A DNA stretch of 64,000 nt from a virus. Of this stretch, positions 1 to 7,769 are shown in pieces. A model generated the notes under the pieces. The model did no database searches and was not told where the DNA came from. It saw nothing but the letters and a program-made list of their open reading frames with translations. Numbering within the stretch: the first letter of the stretch is position 1; every line of letters begins with the position of its first letter. A program made the position numbers and the translations under genes. The stretch lies in IMG/VR virus record IMGVR_UViG_3300032307_000622, positions 1-64,000 of that record; one strand, given 5' to 3'.

Positions 1-846
1 CTAATTGGTGGATCAACTTCTGCAACAGTTGAGGTCTCAAATACTGTATTTGGAAATGACCCAGCTCCTGGAACACCAAAGGTTCTTATTTTTCTTGTAG
101 TTTATGAGGATGTCCCAGTTGCCCCAACTCCTACACCTGAGCCTACCCCAGAACCTAGCCCTACACAGCCTGAGCCACAGCCTGAGCCACAAAACCCAGT
201 TATAATAGAGCCAGAACCTTTGCCAACGCAAGAACCTGTAGAGGAGCCAACTGTTGAGCCTAGCCCAGAACCAACCCCAGAACCAGAACCAGAGCCATCC
301 ATTCCATCTGAGGAAGAGCCAACACCTGAACCTACGCCTAGCGAGGAGCCTTCTCAAGAGCCAGAAGAAACTGAGCCCACTCCGCTACCAGAGCCAGTCT
401 CGCCAGAAACCCCAGAACCCAGAGAACCTGAGTTATCTGTAGAAGAGTCTGTTGAAATAATTGAAGATGCTGCCTCTATTGATCCATCAGCTTTGACTGA
501 TGAACAGGTAGAGGAGCTAGTGGAAGCAGCCTTGGCAATATTTGAAGTAGCAGAGCAAGGCTCAGAAGAGTATGAGGCTGCCTTAGATGCCCTTATGATT
601 GCGGCAGAAGCAGATGACTTAGAATTACCACAAGAATTAGCAGCTATACCACTCTTAGGAGATGTAGCTGGTGCTGCATTGGAAGTATTTAACAATGTAG
701 GAAATATTGGTGCAGACATGTCTCCCCAAGTTCGTGAGGATGCGGAAAAAACAGTTATTGCATCAGTTATAGCCGTTCAGGCAGCAGTTAGTGCAGTAGC
801 AACAGCTACTACCGTAACAGCCTCAAGCGGCACCAGGAGGATATAA
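1..846 (+). CDS. Pro/Glu-rich structural-type protein, 5' truncated
   Basis: The frame is open from base 1, so the start lies outside the window. The visible part begins with a short beta-like segment, then about 110 residues of [11 protein letters not shown]-type repeats rich in Pro, Glu and Thr, then an acidic and Ala-rich helical region ending in a hydrophobic [20 protein letters not shown] stretch. Pro/Glu linkers of this kind are common in phage tail or surface proteins as extended spacers. The function is not recognised. The next small gene follows one base after the stop, so the two are probably co-transcribed. Confidence 0.75.
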   Translation, partial: LIGGSTSATVEVSNTVFGNDPAPGTPKVLIFLVVYEDVPVAPTPTPEPTPEPSPTQPEPQPEPQNPVIIEPEPLPTQEPVEEPTVEPSPEPTPEPEPEPSIPSEEEPTPEPTPSEEPSQEPEETEPTPLPEPVSPETPEPREPELSVEESVEIIEDAASIDPSALTDEQVEELVEAALAIFEVAEQGSEEYEAALDALMIAAEADDLELPQELAAIPLLGDVAGAALEVFNNVGNIGADMSPQVREDAEKTVIASVIAVQAAVSAVATATTVTASSGTRRI

Positions 847-847
847 G

Positions 848-1018
848 ATGAAGAAATTCTTCAAAGACATGCTAGATCAAGCATGGACACTTTTGGGTAT
901 GTTTGTGGCCTGGGTAGTATTGGAGGGTAGTGCAAAGACAATAGTTGGCTATTGCATTATTGGTACTCTTGGGCTATGGGCAATCACATACCCATTAAGA
1001 AAGGACGGTGAGGAATAG
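848..1018 (+). CDS. Small membrane protein (56 aa)
   Basis: ATG lies one base after the previous stop, with AGGAGGATATAAG as ribosome-binding site. The protein has a short charged N-terminus and then one or two hydrophobic segments (about residues 12-25 and 30-48), ending in a charged tail. It lies just upstream of another hydrophobic small protein, so a holin or lysis-accessory role is possible, but nothing specific identifies it. Confidence 0.7.
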   Translation: MKKFFKDMLDQAWTLLGMFVAWVVLEGSAKTIVGYCIIGTLGLWAITYPLRKDGEE

Positions 1019-1019
1019 C

Positions 1020-1094
1020 ATGAACAGCTATTGCGAACTACAAGAAATAACCAGAAAGACTGACACGCTCAGGTTGAGGTGCCAGGCTATATGA
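1020..1094 (+). CDS. Possible 24-aa peptide
   Basis: ATG starts two bases after the preceding stop (TAGCATG). The 24-residue product is Cys- and Arg-containing (MNSYCELQEITRKTDTLRL...). It is supported only by position and spacing and may be spurious. Confidence 0.25.
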   Translation: MNSYCELQEITRKTDTLRLRCQAI

Positions 1095-1144
1095 ATAACT
1101 AAATAAATAACCATTTAGACTAAACCCCACAGAAAGGAGTTAAA

Positions 1145-1411
1145 ATGGACGAACAGGGAGTAGCAGGAGGGCTTGCTACATTAAAGAATGTATTCTGGAG
1201 AATACTGGCTGTATTTGCAGCATCTGGACTATCAGTTCTAGGTGCTGGAGCCGTTGTTGGAATTGACCTAATATCAGCTGTATTTATGGCAGGTATTTTG
1301 GGTGTTGCGACAGTAGTTGAAAAGCTAGCCAGGGCATTCCTAGAAGATGGAAAGCTAACCATGCAAGAGATCAACGATGCCTTTTCAAAGGTAGACAAAA
1401 ACTCTAAGTAA
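1145..1411 (+). CDS. Holin-like two-TM protein (88 aa)
   Basis: Strong Shine-Dalgarno (GAAAGGAG) upstream. Residues 18-40 and 44-58 are hydrophobic, the first rich in Ala and Gly, followed by a charged, amphipathic C-terminus (LEDGKLTMQEINDAFSKV). Two Gly/Ala-rich helices in under 100 residues with a charged tail resemble r1t-type phage holins. That assignment is by pattern, not alignment. A holin would permeabilise the host membrane to release the endolysins coded at 9891-11363. Confidence 0.65.
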   Translation: MDEQGVAGGLATLKNVFWRILAVFAASGLSVLGAGAVVGIDLISAVFMAGILGVATVVEKLARAFLEDGKLTMQEINDAFSKVDKNSK

Positions 1412-1429
1412 TTGACTTAGCCCAACCCC

Positions 1430-1458
1430 TTGACAGTCCCCTCTGGGTCGTGTATAAT
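1430..1458 (+). promoter_or_regulatory. Consensus sigma70/HrdB-type promoter
   Basis: TTGACA (1430-1435), exactly 17 bp, then TATAAT (1453-1458). Both hexamers match the consensus. It drives the Ntn-hydrolase gene at 1491, giving a leader of about 25 nt. Confidence 0.9.
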
Positions 1459-1485
1459 GATAATACACTAAATCTAGAGGGGACT
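1435..1485 (+). promoter_or_regulatory. Inverted repeat: anti-Shine-Dalgarno arm upstream of promoter
   Basis: AGTCCCCTCT (1435-1444, in the promoter spacer) is the exact reverse complement of AGAGGGGACT (1476-1485), which contains the Shine-Dalgarno of the gene at 1491. The -10 box lies in the loop. Transcripts reading through from upstream would hide the ribosome-binding site in a 10-bp stem. Transcripts from the local promoter lack the left arm and leave it free. The same design occurs at 63728-63772. Confidence 0.6.
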
Positions 1486-1490
1486 TTCTT

Positions 1491-2021
1491 ATGACCTGTA
1501 TAGCTGCCCTAAAGGCCAATGGCAAGGTATATATGGCAGGGGAGCGTGGAGCCTCTACTGATGACACAATCCTACACCTATCAAAGCCAAAAGTCAAGAC
1601 AGTTGGCCCATACATAATTGGGTTTGCTGGAAGTATGGACGGACAACGACTAACCTACTCTTTCGATCCACCAAAACCACATCCAGACGAAGATCTAGAT
1701 ATTTTTATGAATACTAAATTTATGCGATATCTTAAGGATTTTTATGATGAGTGGTGGGTAGATACATCAAGAGATTCAGAGCTGTCATTACTAATAGGGA
1801 TTAGAGATAAGCTATATGAGCATAATGCCTCTGACATGTCCTTAAACGAATTTTCTTCTCCATTTACGTGTATTGGCAGTGGTTCGGCATTTGCTATGGG
1901 GCATTTGTCTGCAACATCAATGGCCAAGAGTTCCCCAGAAAGTAGGGTAGAGGCAGCAGTTAAAACTGCAATAAAATTTTCACCAACTTGTTCTGGAACA
2001 GTTGACATTTTAAGCACATAG
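1491..2021 (+). CDS. Proteasome/HslV-like Ntn hydrolase
   Basis: The 176-residue protein starts MTCIAAL, so Met removal would expose Thr as the N-terminal nucleophile of the T1 peptidase (proteasome-beta/HslV) fold. Further family-like features are GKVYMAGERGAS near residues 11-22, a lysine/valine strand, YIIGFAGSMDGQRL around 41-54, and a C-terminal SGTVDIL strand. The length equals HslV (about 175 aa). It may process or degrade host or phage proteins. No ATPase partner is visible, so it would act alone or with a host unfoldase. Expression comes from its own consensus promoter. Confidence 0.65.
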   Translation: MTCIAALKANGKVYMAGERGASTDDTILHLSKPKVKTVGPYIIGFAGSMDGQRLTYSFDPPKPHPDEDLDIFMNTKFMRYLKDFYDEWWVDTSRDSELSLLIGIRDKLYEHNASDMSLNEFSSPFTCIGSGSAFAMGHLSATSMAKSSPESRVEAAVKTAIKFSPTCSGTVDILST

Positions 2022-2036
2022 GAGTACAATATAACC

Positions 2037-2234
2037 ATGGAAAAAAAAGATGTCATCATTCTTGAAGAGCAAGACATGTGGGAATGGCTACAAATAGGTC
2101 TTGACAAAGGTTGGGTTTCTGAACCATTTTGCTACACGCATGATGGTGACCCTTACATGACAGAAGAAGAAGAAAAAGAATGGGAAGATGGCGGAGACCC
2201 ATGTTCCCCAGTAATTAAACTATTAAATCAATAA
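2037..2234 (+). CDS. Acidic hypothetical protein (65 aa)
   Basis: Starts MEKKDVIILEEQDMWEWL. It is acidic with a run of Glu (TEEEEKEWEDG) near the C-terminus and no recognised domain. It lies between the Ntn hydrolase and the subtilase, 15 bases after the former, and is probably in the same transcript. Confidence 0.6.
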   Translation: MEKKDVIILEEQDMWEWLQIGLDKGWVSEPFCYTHDGDPYMTEEEEKEWEDGGDPCSPVIKLLNQ

Positions 2235-2248
2235 AGAAAGAAAAGGGT

Positions 2249-3052
2249 ATGAGAAAACTATTTTCAGTTGTACTTGCTGCATTTCTTGCAGTATCATTCG
2301 TAACACCGTCCCAGGCAGAAGAGACTAAGACTCTTGTCATCATTGATAGCTATTTTGATGCATCAAAGATTGATGGCGATGTAGAATCTGTCTGTCTTGC
2401 TGTTTCTGGCTGTGAGCTAACACCAACTCCACGCTCTGGATTTTCAGACGCATATAATCATGGAACTGCTATGGCAGAGGTTGCTCTTAAGCAAGACCCA
2501 GATATTAAGCTAGTCCTTATTAGTGCTGCATCACTAACTAGAAATCCTCGCACAAATGTTGTAACTATTTCTACTTTAAATGGAAATGACTTTCTCCGTG
2601 CACTATCTTATGTAAACAACAGAAATGATGTTGATGCAGTATCATTCTCATACAATCTGTCTGGCCCAAGACCATGTTCTTTGGCAGCCATTGGCGGAGT
2701 TAATGTTAGAGTGGTAGATCCACAGATTCGTGCCACAATCTCTACTCTAAAGTCCAAGGGTATTCCAGTGTTTTCATCAACTGGAAACAGAGCAGGAGCA
2801 GCTGTAAATTATCCAGCCTGTATTGAAGATGTAAACTCTGTTGGAGTGGGTGACTTAAACAGGCTTGGCAACATCGCTAGTGTATTTACATTTGATGCAA
2901 ATACAGATTATTTTGCAACTGGATCAGTGTCAAACTATTCATCAAAGATCTTTGGTCTAATTCCAAACACAACTTCTGCTGGAAATGTTGCAGTTGCAGT
3001 AAAGTATTTGCTTGGACAACTTGACAGCAAGTTTGTCTCCGTGCTACAATAG
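2249..3052 (+). CDS. Secreted subtilisin-like serine protease (S8)
   Basis: The protein is 267 aa. Residues 1-23 form a signal peptide (KLF, hydrophobic core, AxA-like SQA). The catalytic triad can be read as Asp33 (VIIDS), His71 (NHGTAMAEV) and Ser243 (TTSAGNVA, replacing GTSMAAP). IPVFSSTGN carries the oxyanion Asn region. The chain is shorter than typical secreted subtilases and has no obvious propeptide. RBS is AAGAAAGAAAAGGG. It may cleave host surface proteins, or act late at lysis with the peptidoglycan hydrolases. Confidence 0.85.
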   Translation: MRKLFSVVLAAFLAVSFVTPSQAEETKTLVIIDSYFDASKIDGDVESVCLAVSGCELTPTPRSGFSDAYNHGTAMAEVALKQDPDIKLVLISAASLTRNPRTNVVTISTLNGNDFLRALSYVNNRNDVDAVSFSYNLSGPRPCSLAAIGGVNVRVVDPQIRATISTLKSKGIPVFSSTGNRAGAAVNYPACIEDVNSVGVGDLNRLGNIASVFTFDANTDYFATGSVSNYSSKIFGLIPNTTSAGNVAVAVKYLLGQLDSKFVSVLQ

Positions 3053-3063
3053 TACTGTAGCAA

Positions 3064-3135
3064 TCCTCACTAGCTCAACGGCAGAGCAACGAGCTGTTAA
3101 CTCGTGGGTTCCTAGTTCGAATCTAGGGTGGGGAG
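3064..3135 (+). tRNA. tRNA-Asn (GTT)
   Basis: Acceptor TCCTCAC pairs with GTGGGGA. The anticodon arm is ACGAG-CTGTTAA-CTCGT, the T arm CCTAG-TTCGAAT-CTAGG, and G is the discriminator. CCA is not encoded. Confidence 0.93.
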
Positions 3136-3191
3136 CTAATGGTTCGGCTTGCACCACTCTTCGGGTATAAGATAAAAGCAAGCAAACTTTA

Positions 3192-3228
3192 ATAGCATGG
3201 GTAAGGCTTATAGTCAAGCCTATGCTAT
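3192..3228 (+). terminator. Hairpin between tRNA genes
   Basis: ATAGCAT and ATGCTAT flank an inner AGGCTT/AAGCCT stem, and TTTT follows the outer arm. It may act as a processing site or weak terminator separating tRNA-Asn from the other three tRNAs. Confidence 0.4.
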
Positions 3229-3231
3229 TTT

Positions 3232-3305
3232 GGCTTCGTAGCTCAGTTGGTTAGAGCACCACCCTGTCACGGTGGGGGTCGTGGGTTCAAGTCCCATCGG
3301 AGTCG
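3232..3305 (+). tRNA. tRNA-Asp (GTC)
   Basis: Acceptor GGCTTCG pairs with CGGAGTC (G-U allowed). The anticodon arm is CCACC-CTGTCAC-GGTGG, the T arm GTGGG-TTCAAGT-CCCAT, and the discriminator G. No encoded CCA. Confidence 0.93.
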
Positions 3306-3309
3306 CTTT

Positions 3310-3382
3310 GGTCCGTTGGAGTAGCGGTTATCTCGTCTGCCTTTCACGCAGAAGATCGCCAGTTCGAATCTGGTACGGACTA
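3310..3382 (+). tRNA. tRNA-Glu (TTC)
   Basis: Acceptor GGTCCGT pairs with ACGGACT. The anticodon arm is TCTGC-CTTTCAC-GCAGA and the discriminator A. Four bases separate it from tRNA-Asp, so one precursor is likely. Confidence 0.93.
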
Positions 3383-3383
3383 C

Positions 3384-3457
3384 GCCGCCTTAGCTCAGTT
3401 GGCCAGAGCATCCGCCTTGTAAGCGGAGGGTCGTGAGTTCGAATCTCACAGGTGGCT
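3384..3457 (+). tRNA. tRNA-Thr (TGT)
   Basis: Acceptor GCCGCCT pairs with AGGTGGC. The anticodon arm is TCCGC-CTTGTAA-GCGGA and the discriminator T. It ends 14 bases before the start of the RsmI-like gene. Confidence 0.93.
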
Positions 3458-3471
3458 CAGATAGGAAAAAT

Positions 3472-4176
3472 ATGTTAATAGTTGGTGGAATAGACATCGG
3501 AAATAGAATGGATGTCAGCTCAAGAATTATAAATGCCATTTCACATTTCAGGGTTATTGTGGTTGAAAACATTCATAATTTTAATCGCCTATGCTCTGAA
3601 CTAGGTCTAGCTCCACGAGCAAAAGTAGTTGAGTATTTTTCTCCTATGGATGCCGTAGAAGAGCAAAATGTAATTGATATGATCATGGAGCACCTTGCTG
3701 ACGGAGATGACGTTCTATTGCTGTCTGACGATGGCATGCCAGGTATAGCTGATCCAGGTGGATTGCTAATAGATTATGCACATAGAGCTGGTCATAGGGT
3801 CTCTGTATTCCCTGGACCATCCATTGTCTCTACCTTACCAGCAGTTCTAGGTGTTGATAGCAGAAGGTTTACATTTGAAGATGAGATTCCATCTGACAAA
3901 ACTGAAAGACTTCAGCTATTGGAAAAGCTATATGGTGAGGGTAGAGGTGTAGTCTTTATTGTAAAAAATCGCAGAGATGACAATGGGACATTTAAAGAAG
4001 TGATAAAGGACATTGCTTCCGTAATACCTAAAGAAAACATTATTGGTTTGGGTGTAAACTTAACCATGAAAAATGAAATGATAATTAAAACAAGAGTTGG
4101 CAAGCTATACGATAGTCTAGAAAGCTACAACTTTTCGCAAGAAGATTTCATTTCCCTATATGTGGATTGTAGATAA
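3472..4176 (+). CDS. RsmI-like tetrapyrrole-methylase-fold methyltransferase
   Basis: The order of motifs matches 16S rRNA C1402 2'-O-methyltransferase RsmI. An N-terminal strand-loop with DIGNRMDVSSRI corresponds to PIGNLEDIT, VIVVENI to the AEDTR strand, DDVLLLSDDGMPGIADPGG to VALVSDAGTPLISDPG, and VFPGPSIVSTLPAVLG to PIPGPSA. The protein has 234 aa. ATG at 3472 was chosen because the frame upstream overlaps tRNA-Thr. The expected substrate is S-adenosylmethionine plus an RNA or small molecule. Placement right behind four tRNAs hints at RNA modification, but the partner genes downstream are not translational. Confidence 0.75.
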   Translation: MLIVGGIDIGNRMDVSSRIINAISHFRVIVVENIHNFNRLCSELGLAPRAKVVEYFSPMDAVEEQNVIDMIMEHLADGDDVLLLSDDGMPGIADPGGLLIDYAHRAGHRVSVFPGPSIVSTLPAVLGVDSRRFTFEDEIPSDKTERLQLLEKLYGEGRGVVFIVKNRRDDNGTFKEVIKDIASVIPKENIIGLGVNLTMKNEMIIKTRVGKLYDSLESYNFSQEDFISLYVDCR

Positions 4177-4838
4177 TGGATATATTAACTGATACTAGTT
4201 ATGATTTTAATGTTTGGTATAACACATACGATCCAAACTTCATTGATATTTGTGCAAGATCAAAGGTCCCAGAAAAGTGGGTATCTTATGACAGAGTTTT
4301 GTCAAGCAAGTATAGGGATTCAGTAATTAAGCCAGTCAACAGCTATGCAGAAAATCTTTATCCATTCCCAGAATTAGTAAACATTACAAAAGATACTGCT
4401 ACTCTAAGACAGCACAACCATGCTGAGATATTGCTAATAGAGGAAGCTGGAAAACTAAAGGCACTTGATAGGCCATGGATAAGACAATTTTATCAGTCTA
4501 GCCACAATCGTGAGCCATCTACAGGATGCTTTAGTGATGCCTTCGTTTTTTATGTGCCATGGTTTATTGATGGAGACGCTGATGTGAGCTTTTATAGCTC
4601 TCCAGAATCCCCCATCATGGCCTATAGCAAAGAGCATAGGTATGTGACGATTCCCAGTGATACCAAGTTTGTTGAGCCAGCAATGGTTCCATTTAGATTT
4701 AAGCGATTTGGAACACATATGGAGTCTGAAAATGTAGGAAAAGTTAAAAGAAAAAGCCCACTTTTCGACATAACCATTAAAGCAGATGATATAATTATAG
4801 AAAGAGTTAGGAAATTCTATGAAGAAGAATGTAATTAA
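4176..4838 (+). CDS. Hypothetical protein (220 aa) in hydroxylase operon
   Basis: ATG overlaps the preceding stop (TAATG). The protein has aromatic-rich segments (VYYVPWF-like FVFYVPWFID near residue 130, FRFKRFGTH near 170) and no recognised family. Its size and style resemble the two VPxWYR proteins that follow, and it overlaps the next gene by 20 bases, so tight co-translation is likely. Confidence 0.75.
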   Translation: MDILTDTSYDFNVWYNTYDPNFIDICARSKVPEKWVSYDRVLSSKYRDSVIKPVNSYAENLYPFPELVNITKDTATLRQHNHAEILLIEEAGKLKALDRPWIRQFYQSSHNREPSTGCFSDAFVFYVPWFIDGDADVSFYSSPESPIMAYSKEHRYVTIPSDTKFVEPAMVPFRFKRFGTHMESENVGKVKRKSPLFDITIKADDIIIERVRKFYEEECN

Positions 4839-5544
4839 GTTTTATCCGTTTAACGAAGCCTCAGCAGAGTTTGCACCACCGCCTATCCCAGCAACCAAAA
4901 TGGTTCCAGACTGGTACAGGAAGCAACCAGGCATTATCAAAAACGACAATGCATATATTGGTGGTGGCGTTGATGCAACCGTTAAAAAGTGCATGGCAAT
5001 ATTCGATGCAATGACAATGGGCTATTTAATCTTGGCACCGTGTGACATATACGTTGATGCCACAGATCCAGAAAAGCTATCCTACTCTGTTCCAATAAAA
5101 ATTAAGCAATACCAATCAGATATGTTTGCGGTACACTCTTTTGAGCAGTATGACCACTATCCACTAGATCACAGCATTTATCACAAACAGTTGCTAAGAA
5201 TTTTCCCATTCTGGTCTGTTGAAACTCAAAAGGGATATAGCTGCATGTACCTACAACCACTACACAGAGAGCTAGACACTCTAGCTATCCCTGGCATTAT
5301 AGATACAGATGGCTTTGTTTCAGAGGGGCACATGTCCTTTTTGGTAAAGAAAGGCTTTAAGGGAGTTATTAAGCAAGGCACTCCACTAATTCAGGTATAC
5401 CCATTTAAGCGTGAGTCGTGGACTAGCAGGATAGTCACGATGGCTGAAGCACTAAAAACTTTAACAGTTCAAAGACTTATTCTTCGTAGCAAGTTTATCA
5501 ACTCATATAAAGAAAATTTTTGGACCAAAAAAGATTATAAGTGA
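4819..5544 (+). CDS. VPxWYR paralogue A
   Basis: 241 aa. A conserved block ATKMVPDWYRKQPG (residues 25-38) is followed by CMAIFDAMTMGYLIL (about 58-72), a middle region with HPLD-like and WSVETQKGYSCMYLQP motifs, and KGVIKQGTPLIQVYPFKRESW near 185-205. The next gene has the same blocks in the same order, so the pair is a tandem duplication. The repeated FPF/PFKR and GYS motifs suggest a single globular, possibly cupin-like domain, but no function is known to me. Confidence 0.8.
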   Translation: MKKNVIKFYPFNEASAEFAPPPIPATKMVPDWYRKQPGIIKNDNAYIGGGVDATVKKCMAIFDAMTMGYLILAPCDIYVDATDPEKLSYSVPIKIKQYQSDMFAVHSFEQYDHYPLDHSIYHKQLLRIFPFWSVETQKGYSCMYLQPLHRELDTLAIPGIIDTDGFVSEGHMSFLVKKGFKGVIKQGTPLIQVYPFKRESWTSRIVTMAEALKTLTVQRLILRSKFINSYKENFWTKKDYK

Positions 5545-6311
5545 TTCCTTTAAAGATAAAATTTATTCCAGCGTTTAAAAATTTTACTGGACATCTTTCT
5601 CCACCAGAACCAGCCGTTCGCCACGTTCCAGAGTGGTATAGGTCCTTAGCAAAGTTTGACAAGTCTAACGATGAAATTACGCTTAACCCAGTAAATAATC
5701 TAGGAACAGATGGTGCTCAGGTATCAACCAAGATGTGCATGCCGTTCTTTGACGCTATGACAGCTGGATATCAGTATGTATTAGAGGATGACCTGCATAT
5801 AGATCTGGATGAAGAGGGCAGGCCATTGCTTTGGTGGGAGGGAGATGTCATGCTTGTGGACAAACGCCCAATCGTTGACATAGTTGTTCCAGATAATTGC
5901 CACCCAATACACTATGGCTGGAGAATGAACTGGTATTATGAAACGCCACCAGGATATTCAGTTTTAATAACTCACCCAATGAATAGGCACGATCTGCCAT
6001 TTTATGTTCAATCTGGTATAGTCGAATCAGATATTTGGGGACTTCCAGTTTTTATAGCATTTTTTCTAAAAAGAAACTTTCGTGGAGTAATTCCTAAAGG
6101 AACTCCAATTATGCAGATTATTCCATTTAAACGTGATGACTGGGAGCTAGAAGTTGTATCAGATGAATCCGCTATAGATAAGCATGAATTCATGGCAGAA
6201 AATAGAAGGTCTATGCTTTTTGGATATTATAAGAAAACCGCTTGGAGAAAAAAGTTTTTTGGTATTTTTGGAAAAAGATTTAAAGATGTGAGTCATGATG
6301 ACCAGGATTGA
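5541..6311 (+). CDS. VPxWYR paralogue B
   Basis: GTG start overlaps the previous stop (GTGA). 256 aa. The matching blocks are VRHVPEWYRSL, CMPFFDAMTAGYQYV, ETPPGYSVLITHPMNR and RGVIPKGTPIMQIIPFKRDDW. An extra C-terminal basic tail (KKTAWRKKFFGIFGKRFKD) is absent from paralogue A. It lies directly before the glycosyltransferase gene, which overlaps its end by 17 bases. Confidence 0.8.
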   Translation: MIPLKIKFIPAFKNFTGHLSPPEPAVRHVPEWYRSLAKFDKSNDEITLNPVNNLGTDGAQVSTKMCMPFFDAMTAGYQYVLEDDLHIDLDEEGRPLLWWEGDVMLVDKRPIVDIVVPDNCHPIHYGWRMNWYYETPPGYSVLITHPMNRHDLPFYVQSGIVESDIWGLPVFIAFFLKRNFRGVIPKGTPIMQIIPFKRDDWELEVVSDESAIDKHEFMAENRRSMLFGYYKKTAWRKKFFGIFGKRFKDVSHDDQD

Positions 6312-7146
6312 TGCCCTAGTATATTCTTATAAAAATAAAAACTTAAAGTTAGTTGTGGATGCACTCTTAAATAATACAAAGAGTGATATTTATATTAATG
6401 TGTTTGATCAAAATCCTATAGATAGAACTTCTCTTTTTAAAGACCAGAGAATAGACTACGAGTATATATTTTGGGATAAAATTTATAGCCCCAGCGAAAA
6501 GAAGGGGGATACTATTAACAGGTCAACCGCTGACTACATCTTGGAGATATCAGATGATTGCCTTCTTTCTGATGGCTGGGACATCGAAATGATAAAGTTG
6601 GTAGAGTCTAAAAATTGCGTTGTCTCTGGAAACTCTAATATCAAGCTAGTAAAAAATGGACCATTCTTTTTCTCTACAACAGAAGAAACATCTGGGCAGT
6701 CTATCTTAACAAATTATATAGATAAAGATTTTACATTTACTAAAAATAAAATTTGGAAGTCTATACAATATCCATATTTTTTAAAGTATAATGGAGAGGC
6801 AGAATTATTAAGTTTAAACTTTTTTCGTGCTGGGTATGATATATATAGTGCACCAGTGCAAACTTATACAAATTTAAATCTTAAGACTTTCGATCGATTG
6901 TATGTGCCATTTTCAAAAGATCATAACTACAATATGGTTGTAGACATAATTAATGATGAGTCTATTGACGAGACCAACAACACTCCCAGAACAAAAAAAG
7001 ACTTTTTTAGGTTCCACGGCATAGATGATTTTAAAATAAAAAGGCTGCCATACTCAACGAATGACGTGCAATATGACCCATATGGCCTTAAGTTTCAAGA
7101 CATAGATGCCAGAAAGTTTATATCCAAGACAAAGTCTATTTACTGA
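6295..7146 (+). CDS. GT-A glycosyltransferase, GT60-like
   Basis: 283 aa. The N-terminal VVDALLNNTKSDIYINVFDQNPID resembles a GT-A beta-alpha-beta start. GDTINRSTADYILEISDDC (about residues 71-90) is followed by GWDIEMIKLV, the layout of the family (GT60, PF11397) whose eukaryotic member adds GlcNAc to hydroxyproline of Skp1 (GPxxAR, LQIDSH, NWD). SDDC would supply the metal-binding acidic pair. The next gene is a prolyl-4-hydroxylase-like enzyme, which supports a hydroxyproline acceptor. The family match is by motif pattern only. Confidence 0.55.
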   Translation: MMTRIDALVYSYKNKNLKLVVDALLNNTKSDIYINVFDQNPIDRTSLFKDQRIDYEYIFWDKIYSPSEKKGDTINRSTADYILEISDDCLLSDGWDIEMIKLVESKNCVVSGNSNIKLVKNGPFFFSTTEETSGQSILTNYIDKDFTFTKNKIWKSIQYPYFLKYNGEAELLSLNFFRAGYDIYSAPVQTYTNLNLKTFDRLYVPFSKDHNYNMVVDIINDESIDETNNTPRTKKDFFRFHGIDDFKIKRLPYSTNDVQYDPYGLKFQDIDARKFISKTKSIY

Positions 7147-7169
7147 TATAATTGATGCAGGAGAGTATG

Positions 7170-7769
7170 ATGCACAGAATACATATTATTGATAATTTTA
7201 TTACACCAGAAGATGCTCAAACTTTGATTAATGAGCAGAAGAATCCTTCTCAGGTAAACCCATATCCAGAATACTATAGTGAGCGTTTTGGTGGAACAGC
7301 ATTCCCATACAACAAAACAGTAATGGACCTACTAATTAAGTATGGTCATAAATCTAATGAGGTTCATAGAGAACAAAATAGTTTTGTGAACCCAATCTAT
7401 GTTTTTAAGGCATTTGGTTCTTGGTGGCAACCAGGCACCAAGGGTGACCTGCACATTGATGCACAAGATCCAGAGCCATTTATTGAGTGGAGCACAATCA
7501 TATATCTTAATGATCCTTCAGAATATGAGGGTGGTATTATATACTTCCCCAATCAGGGATTTGAGTATAAGCCTAGACAATACTCCGCAGTATTTTTTCC
7601 ATCAGCTGGCTCAGAATACATCCATGGAATTACTACGGTAACTTCTGGAACAAGGCATACAGCACTGTATATGCACACTAGTATTCCAAAATACCTAGAT
7701 CCAGAATTTCATCCAGAAGTAAACAGAAGCATGTGGATGGCACAGCAACACCCATACGTTAGGCAGTAA
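7170..7769 (+). CDS. Fe(II)/2OG oxygenase, prolyl-4-hydroxylase type (I)
   Basis: ATG 7170 is 6 nt after AGGAG; ATG 7167 and TTG 7152 are alternatives. The 199-aa protein has the full metal and cosubstrate set: His95-x-Asp97 (LHIDAQ), His152 (YIHGI) and Arg162 ten residues later. WSTIIYLNDPSEYEGGIIYFP is the typical P4H core strand pair. The expected reaction is hydroxylation of a protein side chain with O2 and 2-oxoglutarate. It is sandwiched between a glycosyltransferase and a carbamoyltransferase. Confidence 0.88.
   Translation: MHRIHIIDNFITPEDAQTLINEQKNPSQVNPYPEYYSERFGGTAFPYNKTVMDLLIKYGHKSNEVHREQNSFVNPIYVFKAFGSWWQPGTKGDLHIDAQDPEPFIEWSTIIYLNDPSEYEGGIIYFPNQGFEYKPRQYSAVFFPSAGSEYIHGITTVTSGTRHTALYMHTSIPKYLDPEFHPEVNRSMWMAQQHPYVRQ

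Noticed and set aside
37-357. Minus-strand and alternative-frame readings opposite the Pro/Glu repeats
   Set aside because: Low-complexity Trp/Leu or Gly/Ser strings are mirror images of the PEP repeat coding; no start signals or domain sense.
220-846. Separate gene starting at 220
   Set aside because: The same frame is open back to base 1 and encodes the same Pro/Glu repeats, so 220 is only an internal Met of a gene that starts outside the window.
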